Shown here: piece by piece, positions 23,860-35,147 of the stretch
Layout of the letters: every line of letters begins with the position of its first letter
Numbering within the stretch: the first letter of the stretch is position 1
Assembly: GCA_963971225.1 (NCBI GenBank)
Contig: OZ020267.1
Span: 108,339,892 to 108,403,891, forward strand
Direction of reading: 5' to 3'
Origin: Melieria omissa
Lineage: Eukaryota; Arthropoda; Insecta; Diptera; Ulidiidae
Length of the DNA: 64,000 bases
The notes under the pieces: generated by a model
What the model saw: only the letters and a program-made list of their open reading frames with translations
Databases searched by the model: none
What the model was told of the DNA's origin: nothing
Translations under genes and position numbers: made by a program

Positions 23860-26210
23860 GAATATATCTTTTTTGCATTAAATGTGTCTAATGACCAAAT
23901 TGGTATCTATGACCAGATTTTATCTTTTTCTATAAAGAACTTACAGATGCTACTTAGAACTAAATTCTTATTGATTACACTGCACAACAAAATCAAACTT
24001 TTTTTAAAATAACAAGGTTCTGACAACGGATTCTGGTAGAGGGGACCAAAAAAAAATATAAGTGTACCGGCGTTTTGAAAGTTTACGTCTGAATTTTTTT
24101 TTAGGGGGGGTCAAAGTTTCTCCCTTTTTGCTCATTCTTATGGTGTTTCGGCATACGAAAACCATGTAACCTCACATTTTAGGTATGTGATGTGTTCAGC
24201 AATTTGATGTAAAATACTACGAAGAACATTTTTGTGGAACATTTTAACCCTGTAACTCCTATTTGTATGGGTCAATTTGACCCTTATTTTCTAAAATGCC
24301 GAAAATGTCCTGTAAAACAGGACTTTTTAAGGATAAAATGTACCACGCAAATATTCGCCATAAGATTCTACGATAGGTCTCTGAATACATCAAAGCTCAG
24401 ATATCAACCTGAACGCCAGAATTAAGCCAAAAGTGAAAATGTGTTTAAGTGTTTATTTCGTACTTATTCAAAATTGGTATTAAAAACTCCTACAAAATTT
24501 TGATTTTTGGGGGTTAGTGTCAGGAATGGAAACACTTTGACTGTCTTAGGAGGATGCAAGATTTACTACTTTTCTTTGTCTAGGCATTTTAACGTATTTT
24601 TTGGCACAAAAGCTTCGTTCTCTGTAAATAAATTTCATCACTTTTCGCATAGAACCTACAAAAGCTACTTAGAACTAGATGGAAAAAATGCCTTCTTTGA
24701 TTTTTGATTGAAACGTCTCAGGAAAACTTGATTGTCTTACATCTGTAATAATTTTGCAGGATAGGCTTCTTTTCTTTGTCTGGGCATTTGTAAGTATTTT
24801 CTTGTCATCAAAGCTTCGTTCTCTGCAAATAGAATTCATCACTTTCTACAGAAAACCTACAGATGCTACTTAGAGCTAAATTCTGGTTGATTTCGTGATA
24901 CAAAAAATCCTTCTGTGAACTTTTTAGTGTGTATTGACTGAGGAAACACTTTGATTGTCTTAGTTCAGCAATAATTTTGTAGGATTAACTTCTTTTTTTG
25001 GTCTGACTTCGTTCTCTCTGAATAGATTTCACCAAAGTCTGCGCAGAACCTACAGAAGCTACCTGCAACTAGATTCGATAACAGATAATAAAGTCCTGCA
25101 TGAATATATTTATTTTGGCGGCTACACTACTGTACTATACATACTGTACGGGTACTTGGTATTCGAAGAATGCGTACAACGAAACGAATAGAAACGAGAA
25201 CCAGCGAGCGTCGCTTCTCGTTTCTATTCGTATTCGGTGAAAGCGAACACTGCAGTGCTCGTATTCGCTGAGAAGCGAATACTGCAGTGCTCGTATTCGG
25301 TAATCGAGAACTTTGCGAAGTATTCGAAGATCAACAGTTTCATATAATATATTTTTATGCGCACTATGTCACTTTTCCATGTGTATACTTGTGCTGCGGT
25401 TGAAGTGGCTTATTAGTTAATACGCAAAATGGAAATTATTGAAGAAAGTAGCATAAAAAATTAATAAATATTTATATATAACATAAATATTTCTAAATAA
25501 TCTTAGGAATAATAAAACGAGTATATTCGAATATATTCGAAGCAGTGTGTACTATTATTCGAATGCTTTTGTGCTCGTTTTCCCGTTTCGAGCGAATATG
25601 AATAAATAGTGTACGTCTACTCGTTTCTGTTCGGAGCTTACTCGTACTCGAAGAGAGCTGTACTCGTATTCATTCGGACCGGTCCGCAGAGATGAAGAAA
25701 AGCATTTCATTCAAAAGCATTTGAATGTTTTCGAATAGCAAAAATCCATACTCGTGCAGGACTCTAACAGATAAGTATTCAACAACTCATGTGATAATGA
25801 AGTCTCGATCATTCAAAATGCCTGTGTAGATTCTTTGATAACTTCTGGATACATTGCATACTGAATACAAGATAATCACACTTAAAAAAATCGAATTTTC
25901 AGGAGCGTCAAAACATTTTTGATGCAATGCAATTAACATAAAAAATATACCTTTTACCAGTTAAAGATTTGTTAACAGATAAAAATTGAGGTAGGAAATT
26001 ATGCTGTGAAATGATTTATGAAAAAATCAATCGATTCTGAAAAGTTTTTAATTATGATTTTTTGGTATTTAATTATAAGGTTCTTGGGTCTTTTTAGCTT
26101 TAAATGTCTAAGGAAACATTGTGTCTTAGGTGAGGAATATTTTTGCTGGGCTGACCTCGTTTCTTCCTTCTAAAACCCTTCGGAAAGCTTTCGAAGGTAT
26201 TGAAAAAGAG
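23860..26210. repeat. Diverged repeat array, about 200-bp unit, interrupted by a hAT element
   Basis: Units share GGAAACACTTTGACTGTCTTAG, AAGCTTCGTTCTCTG and ACCTACAGATGCTACTTAGA type text. They are recognisable at about 23930, 24520, 24715, 24930 and, beyond the inserted hAT, 26105. The 78-residue frame at 23776-24012 lies on a unit and is not considered a gene. A perfect GGGTCAATTTGACCC palindrome lies at about 24269-24283. Confidence 0.65.
25087..25764. mobile_element. Non-autonomous hAT transposon, 678 bp
   Basis: A perfect 8-bp target duplication TAACAGAT occurs at 25079-25086 and 25765-25772, the hAT hallmark. Ends carry imperfect inverted repeats around AGTCCTGCA(T/C)GA. The interior is saturated with ATTCG/CGAAT words in both orientations (for example ACTGCAGTGCTCGTATTCG twice at about 25248 and 25281), which fits the subterminal repeats hAT transposases bind. 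A 16-bp perfect stem (25185-25200 with 25215-25230) forms a hairpin. No transposase frame. Confidence 0.8.
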
Positions 26211-27298
26211 GTATTGAATGGTTCGAAGTCATTAAACGGTTCAGATCTTTTTATATAAGAGGCTTTTAGTTTTTCTTAAACTGGACACGTACCTTTTTTA
26301 ACTTTCTTTCTTATTTGTTTTCGTACTTATGTAACCAGTAAATCAATTTATAAATTATTATTATTATTCAACTAGTAAATCATTTTATTGCTTAACAGGT
26401 CCCTTATTCGAAGTACGCTCAAAATACATCTGAATAAATGCCCAACTTTATGTGGATTCTATAAAGAATTATGAATTAGGCAGAGAGATTAAGCTTTGTG
26501 GCAGAAACTTCTTAATTCAATAAAACCATTAAAACAGCACTAAGAAGCCAACATTTTCACCAAGCATTCAGCACATAAATTTTGCATTAAATCATTATTT
26601 TTCTTTCGCTGAGCACAAACGAAAACAAAAGTAGTTGGCATGGAGTAGAATGTCAGTAGAATTCTACTTATGCGGGCAAATAATGGCCAAGCCGATGGCA
26701 AATAAGCGAGCTGGCCACGCTGCCAGCACCTGCTCGCCTGCTTCACATGTTTGTGTGTATCGATGTGTGTGTGTGTGAGTGTGTGTGGTGTGTGCCATAA
26801 ATTAACTTCCGGCTTTTATGTCAGACTATGGCGCTCAAACCGCAATTAATTAATATCCTTGCAATTCAAATTCACACACACACACACTCACACACACAAC
26901 CAAACCCATTTTCCCGCATACAAAAATCTCAAATAGGGGGGCCGACTAGTCGACGTGATAAAGATGTTTGGCTTAAGTTGTCAGCCGCACAAGTCAACAA
27001 AGCACATTTTTCGAGGCGAAGCGCAACGCTGGCAAGGACACCCATGGCTTACAGACAAACACAAACAGACACTAAAGTGCCGTTGAGTGGTGCAGTCAGC
27101 GCCAGCAGTGAAAATATTGAAATTGCCATGAAATTGATCGATAATTAAAATTGAATGAATGCCAAAGCGAGCGCATATTAATAGATAAAGCGGACACAAT
27201 CAATTGCGACGCCTGACTGACTGGCGCGCTGACTGCACACGCAAACCGCGGCGTGTTGAGACGACAGTTTGAATGAATCAATTGTTAGCCGACTCGGT
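26211..27298. other. Noncoding DNA with paired GT and CA tracts
   Basis: Holds a (GT)n tract at about 26754-26793 and a (CA)n tract at about 26872-26899; they are complementary and about 80 bp apart. 26990-27260 is GC-richer. Frames here run through these repeats and have no splice or domain support. Confidence 0.4.
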
Positions 27299-27317
27299 GG
27301 GGGGGGGGGGGTGGGGG
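27299..27317 (+). repeat. Poly-G run (13 G, T, 5 G)
   Basis: An uninterrupted run of 13 G followed by T and 5 G, flanked by CGGT and CTGGC. It is unusual in this AT-rich region. It could form a G-quadruplex, and assembly or length errors are likely at such runs. Confidence 0.9.
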
Positions 27318-28786
27318 CTGGCAACATTGGCCGGTCTTATGGAAATATCAACGAAAGATTTTCACAAATAAATGCACAACGCACACAACTATTGGCGATT
27401 AATCATAATTTGATTGCTTCGACAAAGTGGTGTGACATGTTGTGGCAAATTTATTGGGCCATGGTTTTGCGAAAGGCTTTGTTGCCAGTATTTGTTGATA
27501 GTTGAAGGAAAATAATGAAATTACACTGAAAGATATGAAACTGAAATATCACAATTTCTATACGAAATTTTAACTTAAAATCTAAACATTTTAGTAGATA
27601 TTAGGAAGGAGAAATGTAATTTTTGATTACGAATGATAAAATGGCACAGAATCTAAAATAAGCTGAGCACATCTCATGGTGTTTCCATTATGAAATTCAT
27701 TCGAAAACGATTGGCAGCACATATCTGATTATTTTTATTTTTTGGTTTGTGACATTTTTGTCAAAACTCCAAGGACACAGTGTTTTGACTGATGAATCAT
27801 GAATGCCTAAGAGAATGGGGTCTTTTCTAGCAAACTGAAGGAGACTTGCACCTTGCAACTAGGTTAATTGTCCCCTTCTTTCGTAGAAACGTTGGACTTT
27901 TATGTTCTTGGAAAATTTTTGCTTCAGGTTTCCTCTTATGTATGAATTCTCGGGTTGTCAATAGAGTTCCGAATTTCAATTTTGTCTTTTATGTATAATA
28001 AACTGAAGGAGACTTGCACCTTGTAACTAAGAGCATAAATTTTCGTACGTGGGACATGAAAGCATGGACTGATGAAGCCCTGGATCGCTTTATTGACTGT
28101 CAAGTGATCGATAGTTCAATAGTTATGGGACTGCACATCGACACTATGATTAATTGTGAGCAGAAATTGACACTGGCCTTTAAACAAGCTCTGGAGATAT
28201 TAACGCAAATAGTGTGATTCCAATGTGGGTTTTCGGACATAAATCACAGCCTATGAAGACATATTGAGACAGCATTTTGGGGTAGTAAAACAAGGGAGCG
28301 GATAATTCAGCTAAGAAATGGACGACAAGTATACTTTCTGCAAATCTGGGATTGAAAAAATCTTTTTGAATGCTGTAAGTCTAGTCGACAAAAGATTGAT
28401 TGGGACCACCAACTTCAGATTACCCCAAGAAAAAGGCACTGCAATGGAATGTCCAGTACATGTCCAGACAATGTTCCTTCAGATTACGACTAATTTGGAG
28501 CAAAGAAGTCAAAAAATAAGGTGATTCTTGGATCTACTCAAAAGACGAAAAATGTGTACAACGCAGTATCCTTTTACTGCTTCAATGATAGGGAAAGTCG
28601 TAGCTAACAATGGTTAATATTTTTATTAAAATATATTGTAATAATTTCTCTGAATAACGCTTCAAAGTTACATAAGAAGACTGAAGATTGATATGACTTA
28701 AATATTATTCATACGCCATGTTGTGCCCAAAAGCAGCAATCTTTAGTATTGTAATTTTTAAAATACTTTTATTTAACTTTCTTTTT
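27318..28786. other. Noncoding DNA with a short dispersed duplication
   Basis: The phrase AACTGAAGGAGACTTGCACC occurs at about 27833 and 28002. The frame that follows the second copy (28014-28217) looks protein-like at first (MKAWTDEALDRFIDCQVID) but I recognise no family. It may be a decayed transposon or gene fragment. A second unassigned frame lies at 28318-28524. Confidence 0.35.
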
Positions 28787-29770
28787 AGTAAGAGAGAGGG
28801 CTGGGTTGTGAACCAGGCTGGGGTGTGAACCATTGCCATTTTTTCTTTCCCTAATTGACATATCGCCAATCTTTCAACTGTCAATTTTGTCTTATGATAT
28901 GACTCTGCTTTTGTGGTTACACCGAAGTACAAACATGTATTGCTTGTGGCAGCAATCGAGTTTGAAAGACATCGTGTTTGAAGATCGACTGCGAAAACTT
29001 CTTGGCTTTTTTTTAAAGTGCTATCTTAGTGACTGAGCTTATTGCAAAAAGGTTTGTGTAATACATGTTTATTTAGTGTTTTGATTCTATCTTACGATGC
29101 AATATTTGTTTATGTCGAATTATGATTGAAAGTGTCGTTTATTTTAAAGTTTCCAAAATGGCATCGTGGTTGGGCTGTGAACCACTGAAGTGGCTGTGTT
29201 ATGAACCACCTGCTTTTCGTACTACATTTGTTCTAACACTGTCAAATATGGACGGATATATTAAAATAAAGTAATTTTATGTAATTTCACCCGATTTTCT
29301 TGAGTTCACTTGAAGTGAGCCAATGCGAGAACGCATTCGTATTTCACAAGCAAACATTGCGACACCGATTAGGATGAAAATTCAAAAAATTGAGCACTTT
29401 CATTCATTGCGATTTTTTGGCCTAATTGGCGTCATTATAACTTTTTTTCACCTCTTGAGGCTTCCTGATTAAATAAATTCTCAATGTACTTAAAAATTAT
29501 GGGTGTTTTCTTCGTATTTTCCGACTTTAATAGGGATTTTCCAGATGGTTCACAACCCAGCCACTTTTTTGAAAAAGCGAAAAATCACGTTCTCAGAGAA
29601 TTGGACGTAGAGAGTTAAGTTTCAATCAAAACGGTAATCTATCTTCATAACAAAGTTGCGTTATATATTCACCTTTCCAACGGTATCTTCGATTTTTCGA
29701 TATCTTTATTCTGTGAAAAGTTAGAGCCAAAAAACAAAACCCGGTTCACACCCCAGCCCTCTCCCTTACT
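28787..29770. mobile_element. TIR element E1 with six iterated GGTTGTGAACC-type motifs
   Basis: Inverted ends AGTAAGRGAGAGGGCTGGG (left from 28787, right inverted to 29770) extend through TGTGAACC. The terminal motif GGCTGGGKTGTGAACC occurs in plus orientation at 28798-28814, 28816-28831, 29168-29183 and 29192-29207. It occurs inverted at 29547-29562 and 29743-29758. A TA follows the right end (CAGT/ACTG-type terminus), while the left flank reads TT. No transposase frame; about 984 bp. Its layout matches element E2 at 54.8 kb (see findings). I cannot assign a named family; the CAGTA-type end is compatible with Tc1/mariner or pogo relatives. Confidence 0.75.
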
Positions 29771-29773
29771 GTA

Positions 29774-31118
29774 TTTTTTAAAATAGTTTTTATAAAAAAT
29801 ACTTAAATACTACATAAAGAAAACAAAACAAATAGCCACAGCAAATACAATTAATATCACGAAGATTATCTTCGTGCAGTAAAGAATCAAACAATAAGTA
29901 AAGATTGATTGCAGCAATGACAAAAATCCAAGTAACTGAAGACTGATTGCAGTAAAGGCAAAGTTCTTATATTTATATATATATTTTGTGTATGGTTCCT
30001 TTGAGAACCGACAACTCACACGAACGGCATTCACACACACAGCGTTGCGTATGCGTTGTGTCGACAAAATCCAACAACACAATTTGCGGACAGTACAAAG
30101 CGCAAGAAATATAACATTGCAATCAGTTAATTTAAGTGCAGCGCTGCAAAAAACTGTCTCACACATGCTCGCATGTCCGACATGGGCATATTTAAACAAA
30201 TGTGTGTCGTAAGACGGTTCGCCTGGATTTGGCCGAGTGGGACGAAAAACGAAGAAGAACAACAACAACAGGACAAGTGGTTGCTAATGCATGCAATTTA
30301 CAAGAGCAGCTTCCTGCAGTGTCCGGACATTAAGGGGCGGCCGTTTTTCTCAGAGTCAAATGGCAATTCAAAGCAACAGAAAGCGGGAAATATGAAGGGC
30401 GAAGAGGGCAATAAAGCAGAAGTAAGCACAAAATAGTGAACGATGAAAGTGGTGTGAGAGAGTAAGAAGGGCGGGTGCTTTGGGTATTTGTTGTTTCTTT
30501 GCGCTACTACACACATACATACATTTGGTTGATTTGTGTATAATTTTGTGTGTGTGTGTGTGTGGGTTTGCGAGCGCATAGGAAAAGTACAAAATTCTAA
30601 GGACAAGTGTGTGGGCGTAGTAATGCGAAGCGTTTAAGCTGGGTGGCTGCATAGACAAAGTATAAGTAAAAAGACAAAAGAAAAGCGTAGCGAAGAGAAA
30701 AAAGATAGATAGAGGGAAAAATTTATCGAGAATGAAAATTAAAGAGGAAAAGGCATACAAATATTTGAAGAAAATGAAATGAGGGAAATGTCTTGAAAAA
30801 AGTTTATCGAAACTATAATGGAAAAGAGAGAAAACAACAAAGAATTGGAAATATGAGATATGGAATGAGAAGAAATGGAATAATTTAAAAATATTAGAGA
30901 GGTTGAGTGAAAAACTAACAACAGTCATATTCTGTTGTTGATGTGAATTGGAAAAATTTGATGTTTGAAGATGTTTGAATTGGAAAAATTACAAAATATT
31001 CCCGAAGGGAAAAGTTTGATAAATAGAAAAATATTGATCAAGATTTAAAAAAAACATTGGAAAAGTAGGAAAAAAACAGAGAACATCTGAGGAAAATGGA
31101 AAGCAAAGAAACTGTTGA
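29774..31118. other. Noncoding DNA, purine-rich towards the right
   Basis: AT-rich, then a mixed stretch (30000-30620) with a (GT)n tract at about 30547-30564. From 30650 the plus strand is strongly A/G-rich (GAAAAGAGAGAAAAC words), leading into the AAAAT satellite. The long minus-strand Phe/Ser/Leu frames are translations of this bias. Confidence 0.45.
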
Positions 31119-31640
31119 TAAATTAAAAATAAAATAAAATAAAATAAAATAAAATAAAATAAAATAAAATAAAATAAAATAAAATAAAATAAAATAAAAT
31201 AAAATAAAATTAAATAAAATAAAATGAAATAAAATAAAATAAAATAAAATAAAATAAAATAAATAAAATAAAATAAAATAAATAAAATAAATAAAATAAA
31301 TAAAATAAATAAAATAAATAAAATAAATAAAATAAATAAAATAAATAAAATAAATAAAATAAATAAAATAAATAAAATAAAATAAAATAAAATAAAATAA
31401 AATAAAATAAAATAAAATAAAATAAAATAAAATAGAATAAAATAAAATAAAATAAAATAAAATAAAATAAAATAAAATAAAATAAAATAAAATAAAATAA
31501 AATAAAATAAAATAAAATAAAATAAAATAAAATAAAATAAAATAAAATAAAATAAAATAAAATAAAATAAAATAAAATAAAATAAAATAAAATAAAATAA
31601 AATAAAATAAAATAAAATAAAATAAAATAAAATATAATAT
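31119..31640. repeat. (TAAAA)n pentanucleotide array with a 9-mer core
   Basis: About 520 bp of AAAAT repeats. From about 31276 to 31377 the period changes to 9 (AAAAT alternating with AAAT), then returns to 5. Rare interruptions occur (TAAAT near 31211, GAAAT near 31226, TAGAAT near 31434). It degrades into TATAATATAATA at 31633-31650. The 200-250 residue ILFYF frames on the minus strand are artefacts. Confidence 0.95.
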
Positions 31641-34600
31641 AATATAATAATAAAATAAAATATGAAATATGAAATATGACGAACATAGAATAAGAGAATC
31701 GTTTTGGAGGTGAAGAAGAAAAAAAGCAAACAGTGATTATACATGAAATAAATAGAATGAAATAAATATTTTGAACAAAGGTAATCAGAAATGAAACTAA
31801 AACGGAAAAGTATGCAAATCTTAATCTTGCTTGCAAATCAATAATGTCTGCACATTAATTATGTGTGGCGTTGTTCTTTTTGAATTGCCAGCGTAACAGT
31901 GGGGGGGGGAGAGTGGGGATTGGCTGCTCGCCGCTCTGACTGTTCGTAATTGAAGTGACGTTTATGAATGTCGACATTTGTTGTTGCTGCTTGTTTCAAG
32001 GGCACCATTGCAAACACAGCCGCTACAGCAACAACAACAAATGGCAATAACAAAGCGGCAGCTAGAACAAATGGCACAATAAGTGGTCTTGTCATCAACG
32101 TTTTTCTAATGCGCTAAAATTGTGCACAGATTTCCAACACCCAGCCTACAATTTTTTCCATTTCCATTTTTTCTTATGTCCCCACATAAGCCTTCGTTTG
32201 CTTGCTGCTGTGTTGTTGATAGACATTTATTTTTCTTCTTTTTTTGTGTTGGGGTTATTTGTAGTTGTTGTTGCAGCAGCCACTTTTACTACTAATTAAA
32301 ATGCGCACATGCATTTTATTGTTGTTGTTGTTCTTGTTTATATAAAAGCGCCTTGTAAGCAATAGCAGAGACATTCACACACACACATACAGAAGCACAA
32401 CAACACAACATCACTTGGCCAGCGCGCACATGGCGTGTTGCAATGAGATGCAATGCAATGCGATGCGATGCGATGCGATGTGGTACGTGAGGCGTGTGAA
32501 GCAGCTGCCAACTTTTAAAATATCTACTTGCAATATGGTGACATGTTGGCAACGGCAACGACAATGACAACAGCAGCTACCACGACAACAACAATAGCAA
32601 CCACAGTGCTGTGAGTGTAGCAAGTGAAAAACGATAAAACAAAAAAAAAACACACAACAACTGCGCCAATTGCAGCAACATCAGCATGTCAACCGGCACT
32701 GCTGCTACTGCTGCAACAACAACAACACAGCCACTGACTCGGCAGCAGCTTGACATTGCAACACTTAAATTAGTGGCGAAAGAAAAAGCAAAACCCCACA
32801 GCAGTCAAACGCACAAACACACAAATATCCTTGTGCAATGCTGCTGCACTTGTAGCGCTGTCGCTGTCAGCGCGCTGCACCGTGCAACAAAGCGTTGCTG
32901 CGAGACAAATTCATGCAGCACCAGCCACTCATATGTTGGCCGATAAAAAGAAGAAAGCTTGCGAAAAGCCAACGAGCAAGCTACAAAAAAGCAACCACTT
33001 AATTTACGTGACGCTGCGTTGCTGCCGCATGCTGCTCGACCGTCTTCGTCTTCGACGCGTTGCTGCCTTTCCGCGAAGCGCACAAAAGTGCACAGTGTGC
33101 GTGTGTGTGTGTGTGTGAACAAAAGTACAAAAATATATGCAAACAACAACAAGACCAACTAAAGAAAAGCAATTTTTTGTTTTATTATGTTTTATTTTAT
33201 GTTTCGAATTTCAAGTTCATTTTATATACAAAATTTGCGTTGTTTTTATTGTTGTTGGTAATGTTTTTCTCATATTGCTTTTTGGTTTATTGTTCTTCGG
33301 GTTTTATGCTGTGGCAGAAATGCGTTTTTAATGAGAAATTACTGTAGAGTACTTAGTTGAAAATGTGCACTACGCGGCGTATGAGTAATGTTTTATATTT
33401 TGTGCAAACTTGCCATTTGTTGGGAATGGCAATTCGGCAATTGTGTTTTATGGCATGGCTTGGAAACTAACAGACAAGAAAAAGTACGCAATTCTGTTCA
33501 ACATGACCTGTGTCAGAGTGCTACTTGTGCTGGCTTTGTGAAAGTGGGCGAGCTTTCTTTGACTTTTGACTTTCTAAGGGAAACTGATTCTTTCAGAGAA
33601 ACTGGTAGTTTGGTCGACTGAAAACCACCTCCTAGTGGGTCGCTTTTCGTCAAGAGAAGGAAAGATTTATTAGTTTTAGTTAGTTTTGTTAGTTAACAGT
33701 TCGACTAGCAGTTCTTTTGGTCACTTCAGGACTCGCTCAATGGTTCTTAGTGCTAAGGGCTTTCTTTGAACTGAAGTATCAGGGTTTTAAAAGTACTATT
33801 ATTTTATTATTCAAAGTCCTTAATCTATTATTTGGGCTGCCTAAAATACACATTTAGGATTGTTTAAAAAATTAAGCAAGTGCAAAACTTTACCAACCAG
33901 TAAGCTATTACTTCAAAGAAAGGTCAAGCCAAATGGTTCTTGATTGAAAACAAAAGAATGTGCGGTCCTTCGTAAAGTTGTTTACTCTAATCAAGGAATA
34001 TTTCCATAGACTTCGATAGAATTTCAATAAATTAGGATTTTTTCTTGAATGTTTCTTTCATTCCTTGACTTTTTCGGGAAGAAAGTATAAAAAAGTAGAT
34101 AGAAAGTAGAAAAGAACAAATTAAATATTTGTTGTTGATAGGTAAGCCGCTGATCCTACTTCCAGAGATCTCCTTAATATCCACGATAAAAAGTTTTCCT
34201 AGTATTTCAACTTTCTTCTTGCTATGGTCGAACATGTATAGTGGAATTGCTTGATAGCTTCCTCATCAGCTGAATTGGAGCTGTCTGCATACAGCTACAG
34301 CGACTCGAGTTGTGAAGGGAAATCAAGGAAAATTTCTTCTCACATTAAATTGTTAGAATTTTGACATTTTTGAATTTCAGCTCAGCTCAGTTGAACATCA
34401 CTTAAGATTTCATAATTTTCGTATTGCATTTCCTACATCAAATACATAGAAACGAGAGTCAGCGAAATCTTGCTGATCTCTAGGAGACACTTAAGCGTTT
34501 AGCTTTGAGCGCCTTTTAACGAAATGCCTGGTGGCAGTTCCAGGAGGAACAATGAGCGGTAAGGAGGAGGTTTGAGTGGGTTAAAGTCTCACACTCAGAT

Positions 34601-34708
34601 TCTTAATGCTTTTTAACTCTTTAAAATAAAAAACTCGCTCAAAATGGGGTAAAATATAAGAAAATTTCTTCAAATAAAACACATATATTAGTTTTTTAAA
34701 CAGCAGTT
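31641..34708. other. Noncoding DNA with GC-richer and CA-rich segments
   Basis: 31860-33120 is GC-richer, with CAACAA runs, a GCRAT pentamer array (32447-32480) and GT repeats at about 33095-33117. It resembles 5' leader or enhancer DNA of fly genes. The rest is AT-rich. No frame has credible coding features. Confidence 0.4.
32447..32480. repeat. (GCRAT)n pentanucleotide microsatellite
   Basis: Seven tandem pentamers, GCAAT then GCGAT, in a CpG-containing setting. Two pentamer types in blocks indicate spread of one variant. Confidence 0.85.
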
Positions 34709-34745
34709 TAGGTTAGGTTAAGCTGAGTTAGGTTAGATTAGGCTG
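34709..34745. repeat. GGTTA-like short repeat
   Basis: An imperfect run TTAGGTTAGGTTAAGCTGAG followed by TTAGGTTAGATTAGG. The TTAGG word matches the ancestral insect telomere unit, but this is a very short interstitial tract. Confidence 0.6.
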
Positions 34746-34996
34746 GTTGACCAAACTTGCCACGCATAGACTCCCACATAGCTTCCGTAGTGATTCTAGC
34801 TGGAGTTCCTTAAGTCTTGTTGTTCATATTTATTGGACATTAAGAAAAAAATATGCTTATTAAGCAAGCAAGAAAATAATTCACGCATTTGGAATCAAGC
34901 ACATTGGTTGATTTCTGTCTGAACACTTTAACGGCTAAATTATCAAAACAAACACTGAATGTCAGATCTTCGAGAACATCAACACCTTCACTTTTT

Positions 34997-35147
34997 CTTC
35001 TTCTTCTGACTGGCACGACAGCCCGATTTCGGGACTAAGGTCTAGCTACCTGCAACCAACTGTGTTGTGCGTGCGAATGTTTTTAAAGGTTCGAAGGGAC
35101 CGACAGTTTTATGCCAATTCCGAACGGCAAGTTGGGAGCTTTTTCAA
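34997..35147. repeat. Dispersed SINE-like repeat fragment
   Basis: CTTCTTCTTCTGACTGGCAC, CCCGATTTCGGGACTAAGG, then CCAATTCCGAACGGCAAG and GGGAGCTTTTTC. These phrases resemble a short interspersed repeat I associate with tephritid genomes, from memory and not checked. No gene content. Confidence 0.4.

Noticed and set aside
30989..31836. Minus-strand frames of 208 and 251 codons (repeated ILFYF)
   Set aside because: Pure translation of the AAAAT pentamer array: period 5 reads through all three frames without a stop.
34709..34745. TTAGG-like run as interstitial telomere repeat
   Set aside because: Only a few imperfect units; flies do not use TTAGG telomeres, and similar short runs arise by chance.
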